The position numbers and the translations under genes are program-made. 64,000 bases of DNA, taken from Gallionella sp. (GTDB lineage: Bacteria; Pseudomonadota; Gammaproteobacteria; Burkholderiales; Gallionellaceae). The DNA is taken from assembly GCA_023259035.1 (NCBI GenBank), contig JAHFRA010000009.1, positions 28,889-92,888 of the forward strand. Reading direction: 5' to 3'. This document shows, one piece after another, positions 28,018 through 39,096 of this stretch (position 1 is the first letter of the stretch; every line of letters begins with the position of its first letter). The notes beneath the pieces were generated by a model. That model ran no database searches. It worked only from the letters and a program-made list of their open reading frames with translations, and was not told where the DNA came from.

Positions 28018-28932
28018 ATGGCAGAAATTACTGCAAGCATGGTGAAGGAACTGCGCGAGGCAACCGGCCTCGGCATGATGGAATGCAAAAAGGCGCTGGT
28101 CGAATCCAACGGCGATTTCAAAATGGCTGAAGAGCAAATGCGCATCAAGAGCGGAGCCAAGGCTAGCAAGGCATCTTCCCGCGTAGCCGCTGAAGGCGTG
28201 GTCAGCACATTTATTTCCGTGGACGGCAAGACCGGCGCGGTGGCGGAGGTGAACTGCGAAACCGACTTTGTCGCGAAGAACGATGATTTTGTGGCATTTG
28301 CAAAAAACGTTGCCGAGACCGTGGCGAAAAACAACCCGGCCGATATTGCCGCATTGTCCGATATGGCGCTTGCCAACGGTTCGGGTAGTGTAAGTTCGGG
28401 CAGCGTGGAAGAAACCCGCAAGGCATTGGTGATGAAGCTCGGCGAGAACGTCAGCATCCGCCGCTTCGAGCGCTATGCGACCACTACGGGCAAATTGTCC
28501 AGCTATCTGCACGGCAGCAAAATCGGCGTGTTGCTGGATTACACCGGCGGCGACGAGGCACTTGGTCGAGACCTTTCCATGCATATCGCGGCGAGCAAGC
28601 CGAAGTCGATCGACGCATCCGGCGTGAATCCGGAAGAGATCGCCACCGAACGCCGCATCGCCATCGAGAAGGCGCGTGAAGCCGGCAAACCAGACGCGAT
28701 GCTGGAAAAAATCGCCGAGGGCACGGTGCAGAAATTCCTCAAGGAGGTGACGTTGTTGGGGCAGGTGTTTGTCAAGGCGGAAGACGGCAAGCAGACCATC
28801 GAACAATTGCTGAAGGTCAAGGGTGCATCGGTAACTGCATTCCAGATGTTTGTGGTGGGCGAGGGCATCGAGAAGAAGGTTGAAGATTACGCGGCGGAAG
28901 TGGCGGCAACGATAGCAGCGGCCAAGAGTTGA
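28018..28932 (+). CDS. tsf: Elongation factor Ts
   Basis: [39 protein letters not shown]. Confidence 0.98.
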   Translation: MAEITASMVKELREATGLGMMECKKALVESNGDFKMAEEQMRIKSGAKASKASSRVAAEGVVSTFISVDGKTGAVAEVNCETDFVAKNDDFVAFAKNVAETVAKNNPADIAALSDMALANGSGSVSSGSVEETRKALVMKLGENVSIRRFERYATTTGKLSSYLHGSKIGVLLDYTGGDEALGRDLSMHIAASKPKSIDASGVNPEEIATERRIAIEKAREAGKPDAMLEKIAEGTVQKFLKEVTLLGQVFVKAEDGKQTIEQLLKVKGASVTAFQMFVVGEGIEKKVEDYAAEVAATIAAAKS

Positions 28933-28937
28933 CCACC

Positions 28938-29657
28938 ATGAGTTCGCCCGCCTATAAACGCATTCTGCTCAAGCTCAGCGGCGAAGCCCTGATGGGCGAT
29001 GACAGCTACGGCATCAATCGCGAGGTGATTGAACGCATTGTGGCCGAGATTGCGGAAGTGGTCGGACTGGGTGTGCAAGTGGCGATTGTGATCGGCGGCG
29101 GCAATATTTTCCGTGGCGTGGCTCCGGCTGCGGCGGGGATGGACCGGGCAACCGCCGATTACATGGGCATGCTGGCCACGGTGATGAATGCGATGGCGTT
29201 GCAGGATGCGATGAAACACGCCGGGCTGGATTGCCGCGTACAGTCAGCATTGAACCTGGAACAAGTTGCGGAACCGTTTATCCGCAACAAGGCCCTGCGT
29301 TATCTGGAAGACGGCAAGGTGGTGATTTTTGCGGCCGGCATCGGCAGCCCGTTCTTTACCACCGATACCGCCGCCGCCTTGCGCGGTGTGGAAATGTCCG
29401 CCGAGGTGGTGATCAAGGCTACCAAAGTCGATGGCGTTTATACCGCTGACCCCAAAAAAGACTCCAGTGCGACCCGCTATCAAAGCCTGTGCTTTGACGA
29501 AGCAATCAGCAAGAATCTCAAGGTGATGGATGCGACGGCGCTGACGCTGTGCCGCGACCAGAAGTTGCCGATTATCGTATTCAGTATTTTCAAGCCGGGC
29601 GCGCTGAAGCGCGTGGTGATGGGTGAAGGCGAAGGCACATTAGTACGCTGTGATTGA
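28938..29657 (+). CDS. pyrH: UMP kinase
   Basis: [41 protein letters not shown]. Confidence 0.97.
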   Translation: MSSPAYKRILLKLSGEALMGDDSYGINREVIERIVAEIAEVVGLGVQVAIVIGGGNIFRGVAPAAAGMDRATADYMGMLATVMNAMALQDAMKHAGLDCRVQSALNLEQVAEPFIRNKALRYLEDGKVVIFAAGIGSPFFTTDTAAALRGVEMSAEVVIKATKVDGVYTADPKKDSSATRYQSLCFDEAISKNLKVMDATALTLCRDQKLPIIVFSIFKPGALKRVVMGEGEGTLVRCD

Positions 29658-29672
29658 TTTCGGAGATATGCC

Positions 29673-30230
29673 ATGATTACGGACCTCAAAAAAAACACCG
29701 AGCAAAAAATGCAAAAGTCGCTGGATGCGCTGAAAGCTGACTTGGGCAAAGTACGTACCGGGCGGGCGCACACCGGTTTGCTGGATCATGTGATGGTGGA
29801 TTACTACGGCAACCCGACACTGGTGACACAAGTCGCCAACATCACACTGGTTGACTCGCGCACCATCGGTGTGCAGCCTTGGGAAAAGAACATGGTCGGC
29901 CCGGTCGAGCGCGCGATCCGTGATGCGGACTTGGGCCTGAATCCGGCGACCAACGGCGACCTGATTCGTGTGCCGATGCCGATGCTCACCGAAGAGCGTC
30001 GCCGCGATCTGATCAAGGTGATCAAATCCGAGGGCGAAAACGCCAAAATTGCGGTGCGCAATATTCGCCGCGATGCCAATCATTCGCTCAAGGAGGCTCT
30101 CAAGAATAAAGAGATTGCGGAAGATGTAGAGCGGCGCTTGCAGGATGAAGTGCAAAAGTTGACCGATCGCTTTGTGGCAGAAATCGACAAGGCATTGGCA
30201 GCGAAAGAATCCGACCTGATGGCCGTTTGA
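29673..30230 (+). CDS. frr: Ribosome recycling factor
   Basis: [37 protein letters not shown]-type motif. Confidence 0.97.
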   Translation: MITDLKKNTEQKMQKSLDALKADLGKVRTGRAHTGLLDHVMVDYYGNPTLVTQVANITLVDSRTIGVQPWEKNMVGPVERAIRDADLGLNPATNGDLIRVPMPMLTEERRRDLIKVIKSEGENAKIAVRNIRRDANHSLKEALKNKEIAEDVERRLQDEVQKLTDRFVAEIDKALAAKESDLMAV

Positions 30231-30356
30231 TATCAGAAGACAGATGACAGAAGACAGAAGACAGAATATTGTGTGGCTTCGCCACGACTTTATTAATACA
30301 AAACTGCGCAGCAGACAAAGTTCTGCCCTCTGTCTTCTGTCATCTGTCTTCTGATA
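30231..30356. repeat. 126-bp inverted-repeat element between frr and uppS
   Basis: Arm tatcagaagacagatgacagaagacaga at 30231 is the exact reverse complement of tctgtcttctgtcatctgtcttctgata ending at 30356. Confidence 0.9.
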
Positions 30357-31151
30357 ATGGTAAATCTTCCACCCAGTTCCACCCGCATCATCCCTGACAT
30401 AACCAGCGTCCCGCGCCATATCGCCGTCATTATGGATGGCAATGGACGCTGGGCGAAACAGCGTTTCATGCCGCGTGTGGCCGGGCATCAGCGCGGGGTG
30501 GAAGCGTTGCGCGAAGTGGTGATCGCCTGTCGCGAGCTGGGTGTGGAGTATCTGACCGTGTTTGCCTTCAGCAGCGAAAATTGGCGGCGCCCTGCCGACG
30601 AAGTTTCTTTCCTGATGTCGCTGTTCCTGAAGATGCTGGAACGCGAAGTCGCCAAATTGCACAAAAACAGCATCCGCCTGAAGATCATCGGCGACCGCAG
30701 CCGCTTTGATGACAAGCTCCGGCAGACCATGCTGGATGCCGAGCAACTCACCGCCAATAACACCGCATTGACGCTGACCATCGCCGCCAATTACGGCGGA
30801 CGCTGGGATGTGATGCATGCGGTGCAAGCCATGCTCAAGGAGCACCCGCAACTCGCGCAAACCTTTACCGAGGCAGATTTGCAACCCTACCTGTCGATGA
30901 GCGACGCGCCCGAGCCGGATTTGTTCATCCGCACCGGCGGCGAGCAGCGCATCAGCAATTTCATGCTGTGGCAACTGGCCTACACCGAATTGTATTTCAC
31001 CGATACTTTGTGGCCGACATTTGGCCGTAAGGAGCTGGAGGCGGCGATTGCTTCTTATCAAAAACGTGAACGGCGCTTTGGCCGCACCAGCGAACAGGTG
31101 AATGACAAACGGTTGCCGGTTGAACAGCCGCAGGCGAAAGCCGATGCTTAA
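30357..31151 (+). CDS. uppS: Undecaprenyl diphosphate synthase (isoprenyl transferase)
   Basis: [60 protein letters not shown]. Confidence 0.96.
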   Translation: MVNLPPSSTRIIPDITSVPRHIAVIMDGNGRWAKQRFMPRVAGHQRGVEALREVVIACRELGVEYLTVFAFSSENWRRPADEVSFLMSLFLKMLEREVAKLHKNSIRLKIIGDRSRFDDKLRQTMLDAEQLTANNTALTLTIAANYGGRWDVMHAVQAMLKEHPQLAQTFTEADLQPYLSMSDAPEPDLFIRTGGEQRISNFMLWQLAYTELYFTDTLWPTFGRKELEAAIASYQKRERRFGRTSEQVNDKRLPVEQPQAKADA

Positions 31152-31968
31152 ATCGCGGGTGATTACCGCTGCCATTTTATTGGCGTTATTGTTGACGGCA
31201 TTGTTTGCGCTGCCGCCCGCCGCGTGGGCAGTTCTGATTGTCGTGATGGTCATGCAGGGAGCCGTCGAGTGGTCGCGCCTGTCAGGTTTTGTCGGCAGGA
31301 AGGCGGGCCTTTACTGGGGGATGACCTTGCTGCTGATGGCCGGGTTGTTATGGATGGATGCAGGCGCAACCGAAGCACAACATGTTTACACCCGTTTGCT
31401 GGTTTATGCTGCATCAGCCCTGCTGTGGCTGATCATCGTACCGACTTGGTTGATGGCCGGTTGGAAGGTCAGGCAACCGGTCTTAATGGCACTGGTCGGT
31501 TGGGCGGTGCTGCTCCCGACCGGTTTGGCGATGCTGGATTTGCGCGCTGCCAGCCCGTGGATACTGTTGTTCGTGATGTGCCTGGTGTGGGTTGCGGACA
31601 TTGCGGCTTTTTTTGCCGGGCGCAAATTCGGCAAAAACAAACTTGCCCCCAGCATCAGCCCGGGCAAGACCTGGGAAGGCGTGGCTGGCGCGCTGCTCGG
31701 CGTATCGGTTTATGTGGTTCTGGTGTGGAGCTTCAGCCCTGATTTTGCCTATCGTGAAATATTGCCGATTTTGCTGCTGGCTTCGTGGTGGTGGGTGGGG
31801 TTGGCGGTAATCGGCGATCTGTTCGAGTCTGCGGTCAAGCGCCAGGCTGGTGTCAAGGACAGCGGCGCGTTGCTGCCGGGGCACGGCGGGTTGCTGGATC
31901 GTATCGATGCACTGACCTCGACTCTGCCGCTCGCCGCACTGGCGCTGTTGCTACAGAAACTTGGCTAA
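31144..31968 (+). CDS. cdsA: Phosphatidate cytidylyltransferase
   Basis: [37 protein letters not shown]. Start 31144 chosen. Confidence 0.95.
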   Translation: MLKSRVITAAILLALLLTALFALPPAAWAVLIVVMVMQGAVEWSRLSGFVGRKAGLYWGMTLLLMAGLLWMDAGATEAQHVYTRLLVYAASALLWLIIVPTWLMAGWKVRQPVLMALVGWAVLLPTGLAMLDLRAASPWILLFVMCLVWVADIAAFFAGRKFGKNKLAPSISPGKTWEGVAGALLGVSVYVVLVWSFSPDFAYREILPILLLASWWWVGLAVIGDLFESAVKRQAGVKDSGALLPGHGGLLDRIDALTSTLPLAALALLLQKLG

Positions 31969-33148
31969 CGACATGCAAAATCTGGTTATTCTCGGCTCCA
32001 CCGGCAGCATCGGCACCAGTACCTTGGATGTAGTGGCACGCCATCCCGATAAATTCAGGGTCGTTGCGCTGACGGCAAACAGCCAGATCGACTTGATGTT
32101 CATGCAATGCATGCAGTTCAAGCCGCGCTATGCGGTAATGCTGGATGAGGGTATTGCTACGCGGTTGCGCCAGCGCCTGCGCGAAGCGGGGCAGGCTATC
32201 GAGGTGTTGAGCGGCGCGGCAGCATTGGAACAGGTTTCCGTCCTGCCCGAGACAGATACGGTAATGGCCGCCATCGTCGGCGCGGCAGGCCTGCAGCCAA
32301 CACTGGCGGCGGCGCGTGCCGGCAAGAAAATCCTGCTGGCGAACAAGGAGACGCTGGTGATGGCGGGCAACGTGTTCATGGATGCGGTGCGCGCCAGCGG
32401 CTCGGTATTGTTGCCCATCGACAGCGAGCACAACGCGATTTTCCAGGCGCTGCCGCGCGGCTACAACGGCGACCTGGCGGGCAACGGCGTGCGGCGCATC
32501 CTGCTTACCGCATCCGGCGGGCCGTTCCGCAATACGCCGCTCGACGAACTGCAAAACGTCACGCCGGAACAAGCCTGCGCGCACCCCAACTGGGTGATGG
32601 GGCGCAAGATTTCGGTGGACTCGGCGAGCATGATGAACAAGGGGCTGGAGGTCATCGAGGCGCACTGGCTGTTCAATGCGGGCGCCGACGACATTCAGGT
32701 GGTGGTGCATCCGCAGAGCGTGATTCACTCGCTGGTCGAATATGTGGACGGCTCGGTATTGGCGCAACTCGGCAACCCCGACATGCGCACGCCGATCGCT
32801 TACGGCTTGGCCTATCCCGAGCGCATCGATGCCGGGGTGGCGCCGCTGGATCTGTTCAAGGTGGCGACGATGAATTTTACCGCACCCGACCTCGGACGCT
32901 TCCCCTGCCTGGCATTGGCCTATCGCGCCTTGCGCGCGGCAGGCACGGCTCCGGCAATATTGAATGCGGCGAACGAGGTGGCGGTGGCTGCCTTCCTCGA
33001 TAAGCGGATTTCTTTCTTGTCGATACCGCGTGTCATCGAAGCGGTGCTGGATGCGCTGCCGGTAAATGCGGTCGGCAGCCTGGACGATGTGCTGGGTGCG
33101 GACGGCGAGGCGCGCCGGGCCGCGCAACAACAAATCAGGCAATTATGA
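31961..33148 (+). CDS. dxr: 1-deoxy-D-xylulose 5-phosphate reductoisomerase
   Basis: [25 protein letters not shown]-type [24 protein letters not shown] at 31961 or ATG at 31973 as start. Confidence 0.97.
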   Translation: MANDMQNLVILGSTGSIGTSTLDVVARHPDKFRVVALTANSQIDLMFMQCMQFKPRYAVMLDEGIATRLRQRLREAGQAIEVLSGAAALEQVSVLPETDTVMAAIVGAAGLQPTLAAARAGKKILLANKETLVMAGNVFMDAVRASGSVLLPIDSEHNAIFQALPRGYNGDLAGNGVRRILLTASGGPFRNTPLDELQNVTPEQACAHPNWVMGRKISVDSASMMNKGLEVIEAHWLFNAGADDIQVVVHPQSVIHSLVEYVDGSVLAQLGNPDMRTPIAYGLAYPERIDAGVAPLDLFKVATMNFTAPDLGRFPCLALAYRALRAAGTAPAILNAANEVAVAAFLDKRISFLSIPRVIEAVLDALPVNAVGSLDDVLGADGEARRAAQQQIRQL

Positions 33149-33179
33149 ACCCACACTTTGCAATTCGTGAGCAGGTTTC

Positions 33180-33236
33180 TGTAGGTCGAGTTTCAGTCCG
33201 ATACGAGAGTAGCGCCGGGCTTCAGCCCGACCTACA
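33180..33236. repeat. Palindromic repeat between dxr and rseP
   Basis: tgtaggtcg (33180-33188) and cgacctaca (33228-33236) arms, internal gggcttcagccc hairpin. Confidence 0.75.
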
Positions 33237-33245
33237 ACTACAGCC

Positions 33246-34637
33246 ATGATTACCTTGTTCGCATTTGTCGGTGCAATCGCGCTTCTGGTGATATTCCATG
33301 AACTCGGTCACTATTGGGTGGCACGTCGCTGCGGTATAAGAGTGCTGCGTTTTTCTGTGGGCTTTGGCAAAGTGATTTTCAGCAAGCGCTTTGCCAACAA
33401 AGCCGCTTCGACAAGCTCAGGACAGGCTCAGGGCGTGGGCACCGAGTGGGTTATTTCGGCAGTTCCGCTGGGCGGCTACGTCAAGATGCTCGACGAGCAC
33501 GAGGGAGAGGTTGCTCCGGAAGACCTGAAATATGCTTTCAACCGTAAGCCGGTGTTGCAGCGTATGGCTGTTGTGGTCGCTGGGCCGATAGCGAATTTTA
33601 TGCTGGCTATTTTGTTGTATTGGATTTTGTTTATGCACGGTGTGCAAGGGTTAAAGCCTGCTCTAGGCGAGGTGCCGCCAGGCTCTCCGGCTGCTACCGC
33701 ACAGATGCAATCCGGCGAAACCATTCTCAGCATCAATGGCGAGGCAATTCCGAGCTGGCAGGAACTACGCTGGACGCTGCTGGAGCTGGCCCTTCGACAA
33801 AGCGAGGTCAAGATCGAAGCGCGCAGTGTGCAAGGCGAGCAACTTTTTCATCTGCTCGACATGAGCGGCCTGGAGGCAAAAGATCTGGACGGCGAATTTC
33901 TCGATAAACTTGGGCTGCATCTTTATCAACCAATCATCCAGCCCGTCATCGGCAAAGTTGCCGAAAACAGTGTCGCACAGCGCGCCGGATTGCAGGAGGG
34001 AGACCACGTCCTGCGGGCCAATGGCATAACGATGCTGCGTTGGCTCGAGGTAGTGGAAATGGTGCGCACGCATCCCGGGCAAACTGTGCAGCTTGATATA
34101 CGGCGCGGGGAAAAAACCCTGAGCATAGCGGTGGTGCCGCAAGCCGTGACCGAAGCCGGCAAGACCACGGGTAAAATTGGAGCCGCCCCGCAAGTTGATA
34201 ATGCAGCATGGCAGGCGATGTTGACCGAGGTAACTTATGGCCCATATGAAGCGCTTGCCCGGTCTTTGCGCAAGACGTGGGAAACTTCTGCCATCAGTCT
34301 GAAAATGATGGGCAAGATGTTGATGGGTGAGATTTCGATAAAAAATCTGAGCGGCCCGATTACTATTGCTGACTATGCTGGACAGTCCGCCGAAATGGGC
34401 GTGGCGGCTTACTTGGGCTTTTTGGCTTTGATTAGTATTAGTCTCGGGGTGTTGAATTTGCTGCCTATTCCCTTATTGGATGGGGGGCACTTGCTGTATT
34501 ATGTCGCCGAATTAGTCAAGGGCAGTCCAATCTCCGAACAAGCTTGGGAAATTGGCCAGAAGATCGGTATCGCGCTACTCGGTACTTTGATGGTTTTTGC
34601 CATGTACAACGATATTAATCGCCTTATTTCAGGTTAG
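33246..34637 (+). CDS. rseP: Regulator of sigma-E protease RseP (site-2 protease)
   Basis: VIFHELGHYWVARRCGIRVLRFSVGFG, two PDZ-like regions, NLLPIPLLDGGHLLYY. Confidence 0.96.
   Translation: MITLFAFVGAIALLVIFHELGHYWVARRCGIRVLRFSVGFGKVIFSKRFANKAASTSSGQAQGVGTEWVISAVPLGGYVKMLDEHEGEVAPEDLKYAFNRKPVLQRMAVVVAGPIANFMLAILLYWILFMHGVQGLKPALGEVPPGSPAATAQMQSGETILSINGEAIPSWQELRWTLLELALRQSEVKIEARSVQGEQLFHLLDMSGLEAKDLDGEFLDKLGLHLYQPIIQPVIGKVAENSVAQRAGLQEGDHVLRANGITMLRWLEVVEMVRTHPGQTVQLDIRRGEKTLSIAVVPQAVTEAGKTTGKIGAAPQVDNAAWQAMLTEVTYGPYEALARSLRKTWETSAISLKMMGKMLMGEISIKNLSGPITIADYAGQSAEMGVAAYLGFLALISISLGVLNLLPIPLLDGGHLLYYVAELVKGSPISEQAWEIGQKIGIALLGTLMVFAMYNDINRLISG
33405..33434. repeat. Dispersed TTCGACAAGCTCAGGACAGG-type element inside rseP
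   Basis: gcttcgacaagctcaggacaggctcagggc encodes an inserted ASTSSGQAQG stretch; same motif in reverse at 3289-3312 and 39039-39066. Confidence 0.8.
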
Positions 34638-34640
34638 AAA

Positions 34641-36914
34641 ATGAAATTGAAGAAATTGGTGGGATTGATTTCCCTGCTTTGCATGTCTCCCGCTTGGGCC
34701 ATTGAGCCGTTCATCGTCAAGGATATTCGCGTCGAGGGCATTCAGCGCACGGAAGCCGGTACGGTGTTCAGTTATCTGCCCATCAAGGTCGGCGACACGA
34801 TGGATGACGAACAGGCCGCAGCAGCGATTCGCGCCTTGTACGCTACCGGGTTTTTTAAGGACGTGCGTCTGGAAGTCGAGCAGGGGGTGCTGATCGTGCT
34901 GGTGCGCGAACGCCCTTCGATAGCCAGTATCGAAGTCAATGGCGTGAAGGATTTCCCCAAGGATCAACTCAAGGACAATATGAAATATGCGGGCTTGGCA
35001 GAAGCGCGCATATTCGATAAAGGCGCGCTGGACAAGGCTACCCAGGAGCTGAAACGCCAGTATGTGGCGCGCGGCAAATATGCTGTGAGCGTGACAGCCG
35101 CCATCACAGAATTGGAGCGCAATCGCGTCGGCATTGTGTTTAATGTAGTGGAAGGCGAAGTTTCCAAAATCAAGCAAATCAATATGGTTGGCAACCAGGC
35201 CTATAAAGAAGATGAGTTGCTGGATATGATGAAACTCAGCACGCCGGACTGGATGAGTTGGCTCAACAAGAATGATCAGTATTCCAAGCAAAAACTGACT
35301 GCCGACATGGAGACCATGCGTTCTTTCTATATGGATAACGGCTATCTGGAATTCAACATTGATTCCACGCAAGTTTCCATCACGCCGGACAAGAAGGATA
35401 TTTACATCACCATTAATATAACCGAAGGCGCGAAATACACTGTATCCAAGGTGGGTGTATCCGGTAATGCCTTGATCGCCAAGCAGGAGATTGAAAAACT
35501 TATTCAGGTGAAAGCGGGCGATACCTTCTCGCGCAAGGCGTTGACCGAGACCAGCAAGAAAATCGGCGAGCGTTTGGGGCAGGAGGGTTACGCCTTTGCC
35601 AACGTCAGTGCGACTCCAGAGGTGGATAAGGAGAAGCATGAAGTGGCTTTCAATTTTGTGGTTGATCCCGGTCAGCGCGTATACATACGCCGTATTAATA
35701 TCGGGGGCAATGACAAAACGCGGGACGAGGTCATCCGCCGCGAGTTCCGCCAGGTTGAGGGCGCGTGGTTCGATGTGGAGAAAATCAAGAAATCCAAGCA
35801 GCGCGTGGACAAGCTGGATTTTTTTGCTGAAGTCAATGCGGAAACACCTCCTGTGCAGGGCAGCACGGATCAGATGGACGTGAACGTCTCAATCAAAGAA
35901 AAGTCTACGGGAAATATTTCGGTAGGCGCAGGCTTTTCCCAAGGCGAAGGGTTGACGCTGACTGCCGGGGTCACGCAGGCCAACTTGTTCGGCAGCGGCA
36001 ACCATCTTTCCACACAAATAAACACCAGCAAGGTCAACCAGATTTATTCGCTTTCTTATACCAACCCATATTTTACCGATGACGGTGTGAGCCGCGGGTT
36101 CGATATTTACAAACGTAATACCGATTCGAGCAGCACTGCGGTGAGCCAATATTCATCACATACTTTTGGGGGCGGCGTGCGTTTCGCCGTGCCGATAGCG
36201 GAGGATGAGTCGATCAATTACGGTCTGGCATTTGAAAACACCAAATTGGGTTTGCTGACAAATCCTTCAGCGCGCTTGATAGAGTATGTCAATACTTTTG
36301 GTGCATCCAACAGTAATTTGTTGGGAACAATCGGCTGGGGCAGGGATAGCCGTGATAGCGCAATTTACACTACCGAGGGTACTGTGCAGCGCGCCTTTGC
36401 GGAAATTGCGCTGCCGGTGTTCGACATTCGCTATTACAAGCTGAATTACCAGCACCAGTGGTTCTATCCGGTGAGCGGCGATGTAACCCTGCTATTGAAC
36501 GGCGAGGCCGGTATGGGGGGCGGTTACGCGGGCAAGCCAATGCCGTTCTTCAAGAATTTTTATGCCGGCGGCACCGGCTCGGTGCGGGGGTATGATTCCA
36601 ATTCGCTGGGTCCGCGTGATTCGACAGATGCGGTATTGGGCGGCACAAAGCGCGTGGTCGGCAACGTGGAGTTGCTGGTGCCGTTTCCGGGAATCAAGGA
36701 AAAATCAGTGCGCTTGAGCGGCTTCTTTGATGCGGGCGCTGTTTATGGTTCCGGTGATCTGCCGGGCACCGCAGGATTACGCTATTCTACGGGTGCTGCT
36801 ATTACCTGGATTTCCCCGATGGGGCCGATTAAATTCAGTTATGCCGTGCCACTTAACAAGCAGTCGGTGGACAAGTTGCAGAAATTCCAGTTTAGTCTGG
36901 GTTCGATGTTCTGA
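34641..36914 (+). CDS. bamA: Outer membrane protein assembly factor BamA
   Basis: POTRA domains (FIVKDIRVEGIQRTEAGTVFSYLPIKVGD) and beta-barrel with FYAGGTGSVRGYDSNSLGPRD, ending KFQFSLGSMF. Confidence 0.97.
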   Translation: MKLKKLVGLISLLCMSPAWAIEPFIVKDIRVEGIQRTEAGTVFSYLPIKVGDTMDDEQAAAAIRALYATGFFKDVRLEVEQGVLIVLVRERPSIASIEVNGVKDFPKDQLKDNMKYAGLAEARIFDKGALDKATQELKRQYVARGKYAVSVTAAITELERNRVGIVFNVVEGEVSKIKQINMVGNQAYKEDELLDMMKLSTPDWMSWLNKNDQYSKQKLTADMETMRSFYMDNGYLEFNIDSTQVSITPDKKDIYITINITEGAKYTVSKVGVSGNALIAKQEIEKLIQVKAGDTFSRKALTETSKKIGERLGQEGYAFANVSATPEVDKEKHEVAFNFVVDPGQRVYIRRINIGGNDKTRDEVIRREFRQVEGAWFDVEKIKKSKQRVDKLDFFAEVNAETPPVQGSTDQMDVNVSIKEKSTGNISVGAGFSQGEGLTLTAGVTQANLFGSGNHLSTQINTSKVNQIYSLSYTNPYFTDDGVSRGFDIYKRNTDSSSTAVSQYSSHTFGGGVRFAVPIAEDESINYGLAFENTKLGLLTNPSARLIEYVNTFGASNSNLLGTIGWGRDSRDSAIYTTEGTVQRAFAEIALPVFDIRYYKLNYQHQWFYPVSGDVTLLLNGEAGMGGGYAGKPMPFFKNFYAGGTGSVRGYDSNSLGPRDSTDAVLGGTKRVVGNVELLVPFPGIKEKSVRLSGFFDAGAVYGSGDLPGTAGLRYSTGAAITWISPMGPIKFSYAVPLNKQSVDKLQKFQFSLGSMF

Positions 36915-37011
36915 TGCAACTACTAGCCATATATGTTGTAGTTGCACCAATCACCCCTACGGGTGAGCGATACCGATCAGGTGGCAGGTCATGATGCGTA
37001 AGGAGCAAAAA

Positions 37012-37536
37012 ATGAAAACGATGATTAAAGCAGGCCTATTGGTTGTATTGCTGAGTGCGTGGCCGGTGCTGGCAGGAGATTTCAGGGTGGGCGTGGTGGA
37101 CACCGAACGCGTGTTACGCGAGTCCGCGCCGGCAGTGAAGGCGGAAAAAAAGATTGAAAAGGAATTTTCCGGGCGCGATCAGGAAATCAAGAAGCTGATG
37201 AAACAGGCGAAAGAGTTGCAGGCATTGCTGGAAAAGGATGGAGGCACGCTGCCAGATGCCGATCATCGCAATAAAGAGCGCGAGTTGACCGGCATGAATG
37301 TCAATTTACAGCGCATGCAACGCGAGTTCCGCGAAGATTTGAATTTGCGCAAAAACGAAGAGCTGGCCATTGTGCTGGAGCAGGCCAACAAGGCAATCCA
37401 AACAATTGCCGAAACGGAGAAATACGACCTGATCTTGCAGGAAGCGGTATATCGCAATCCCAAAATAGACATCACCGACAGGGTGATCAAGTATCTTGGC
37501 GGCGATAAAGTTGACAGCAGCAAGGACAGCAAATAA
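37012..37536 (+). CDS. skp: OmpH/Skp periplasmic chaperone
   Basis: Signal peptide then DFRVGVVDTERVLRESAPAVKAEKKIEKEF; located between bamA and lpxD; RBS aaggagc before 37012. Confidence 0.93.
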   Translation: MKTMIKAGLLVVLLSAWPVLAGDFRVGVVDTERVLRESAPAVKAEKKIEKEFSGRDQEIKKLMKQAKELQALLEKDGGTLPDADHRNKERELTGMNVNLQRMQREFREDLNLRKNEELAIVLEQANKAIQTIAETEKYDLILQEAVYRNPKIDITDRVIKYLGGDKVDSSKDSK

Positions 37537-37548
37537 GCGCTACGCAGG

Positions 37549-38601
37549 ATGAATATTTCTTATCGGTTGGCTGACATCGCGGCACAATTTGGCGGGCGCG
37601 TGCTGGGGGATGCCGGGGTGCTCATCGCACAAATTGCCACACTGGAAAAAGCGCAGTCGAATCACATCAGCTTTCTAACCAACAGCAAATATCGCGCACA
37701 ACTTGCCGGCACGCGGGCAGGCGCGGTGATTCTTGGCGAGGCGGATGCGGAGGCAACCGATCTGCCGCGCATTGTTTCGGATAACCCCTACGCCTATTTC
37801 GCCAAGGTTTCGGCCTTGCTCAACCCCTTGCCGGAAGCCAAGCCGGGAGTGCATCCCAGTGCAATAGTCGGCACGGGCGCGCAGATCGCCCCGACTGCCA
37901 GCATCGCCGCGACGGCGGTAATAGGGGATGGCGCAACAATCGGCGCGCACAGCGTGATCGGCGAGGGCTGCTGCATCGGCGCGAATACGGTGATCGGCAA
38001 TCATGCCAGGCTGTACCCGCGCGTGGTGGTTTATCATGGCTGCATTATTGGCGACAACCTGATTGCGCATTCCGGCGCGGTGATCGGTTCGGACGGTTTT
38101 GGCATCGCGATGGATGACGGACGCTGGATCAAGATTCCGCAAATTGGCCGGGTGGTAATCGGCAACGATGTCGAGATCGGCGCGAACACTACCATTGATC
38201 GCGGCGCGCTGAACGACACGGTAATCGAAGACGGCGTGAAGCTGGACAACCAGATACAGGTCGCGCATAACGTGCGCATCGGCGCGCATACCGCCATTGC
38301 CGGATGTGCCGGCATCGCCGGCAGTGCGGTGATTGGGCGCTATTGCATGATCGGCGGTGGCGCGCGAATTCTGGGGCATCTGGAACTGGCCGACCACGTC
38401 GAAATTGCCGCCCATACGCTGGTCGGAAAATCCATTCGCGAAGCCGGCTCTTACGCGGCCATTTTTCCATTCAGCAAGATTGATGACTGGCGCAAGAATG
38501 CTGTGCATCTGCGGCATTTAGACGATCTGGCAAAGCGCATCAAAACATTGGAACAGGAACTTAAATCATTAAATTCGGAATCATTGAAAGGGCAAAACTG
38601 A
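37549..38601 (+). CDS. lpxD: UDP-3-O-acylglucosamine N-acyltransferase
   Basis: Hexapeptide repeats, [43 protein letters not shown]. Confidence 0.97.
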   Translation: MNISYRLADIAAQFGGRVLGDAGVLIAQIATLEKAQSNHISFLTNSKYRAQLAGTRAGAVILGEADAEATDLPRIVSDNPYAYFAKVSALLNPLPEAKPGVHPSAIVGTGAQIAPTASIAATAVIGDGATIGAHSVIGEGCCIGANTVIGNHARLYPRVVVYHGCIIGDNLIAHSGAVIGSDGFGIAMDDGRWIKIPQIGRVVIGNDVEIGANTTIDRGALNDTVIEDGVKLDNQIQVAHNVRIGAHTAIAGCAGIAGSAVIGRYCMIGGGARILGHLELADHVEIAAHTLVGKSIREAGSYAAIFPFSKIDDWRKNAVHLRHLDDLAKRIKTLEQELKSLNSESLKGQN

Positions 38602-39074
38602 TGAGCACGCAAATGGATATCCACGCAATTCTCGAACACTTGCCGCACCGCTATCCGTTCCTGTTGGTGGATCGCGTATTGTCGATCGAACCGGGCAAGG
38701 ATATCGTCGCGTTGAAGAACGTCACCATCAACGAACCATTTTTTCCCGGCCACTATCCGCACCATCCGGTGATGCCCGGCGTGCTGATCATCGAGGCGAT
38801 GGCGCAGGTCGCCGCGCTGCTGTCATTTAAATCCATGGGCAATAAACCGGACGACAAGTCGTTGTATTACTTTGCCGGCATCGATGGCGCGCGCTTCAAG
38901 CGCCCGGTCACTCCCGGCGATCAACTGATTATCAAGGTAACGCTGGTGCGCAGCATGCGCGGGGTGTTCAAGTTCAGCGCCAAAGCGGAGGTCGATGGGC
39001 AACTGGCTGCCGAGGCGGAATTGATGTGTGCCGTGAAACCTGTCCTGAGCCATGTCGAAGGACAGGTGGCGTGA
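38601..39074 (+). CDS. fabZ: 3-hydroxyacyl-ACP dehydratase FabZ, C-terminus extended by a repeat
   Basis: [43 protein letters not shown]; tail [11 protein letters not shown] encoded by repeat. Confidence 0.97.
   Translation: MSTQMDIHAILEHLPHRYPFLLVDRVLSIEPGKDIVALKNVTINEPFFPGHYPHHPVMPGVLIIEAMAQVAALLSFKSMGNKPDDKSLYYFAGIDGARFKRPVTPGDQLIIKVTLVRSMRGVFKFSAKAEVDGQLAAEAELMCAVKPVLSHVEGQVA
39039..39066. repeat. Inverted repeat at 3' end of fabZ
   Basis: cctgtcct gagccatgtcga aggacagg, 8-bp perfect arms; related to elements at 3289 and 33405. Confidence 0.85.
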
Positions 39075-39096
39075 TTTTGTATTTCAAGAGGTATTC

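Noticed and set aside
29640-31253. 537-aa ORF antisense to frr-uppS
   Set aside because: Spans two conserved genes and a repeat on the opposite strand; no recognisable domain.
31853-33142. 429-aa ORF antisense to dxr
   Set aside because: Shadow ORF of dxr with Arg/His/Gln-rich composition.
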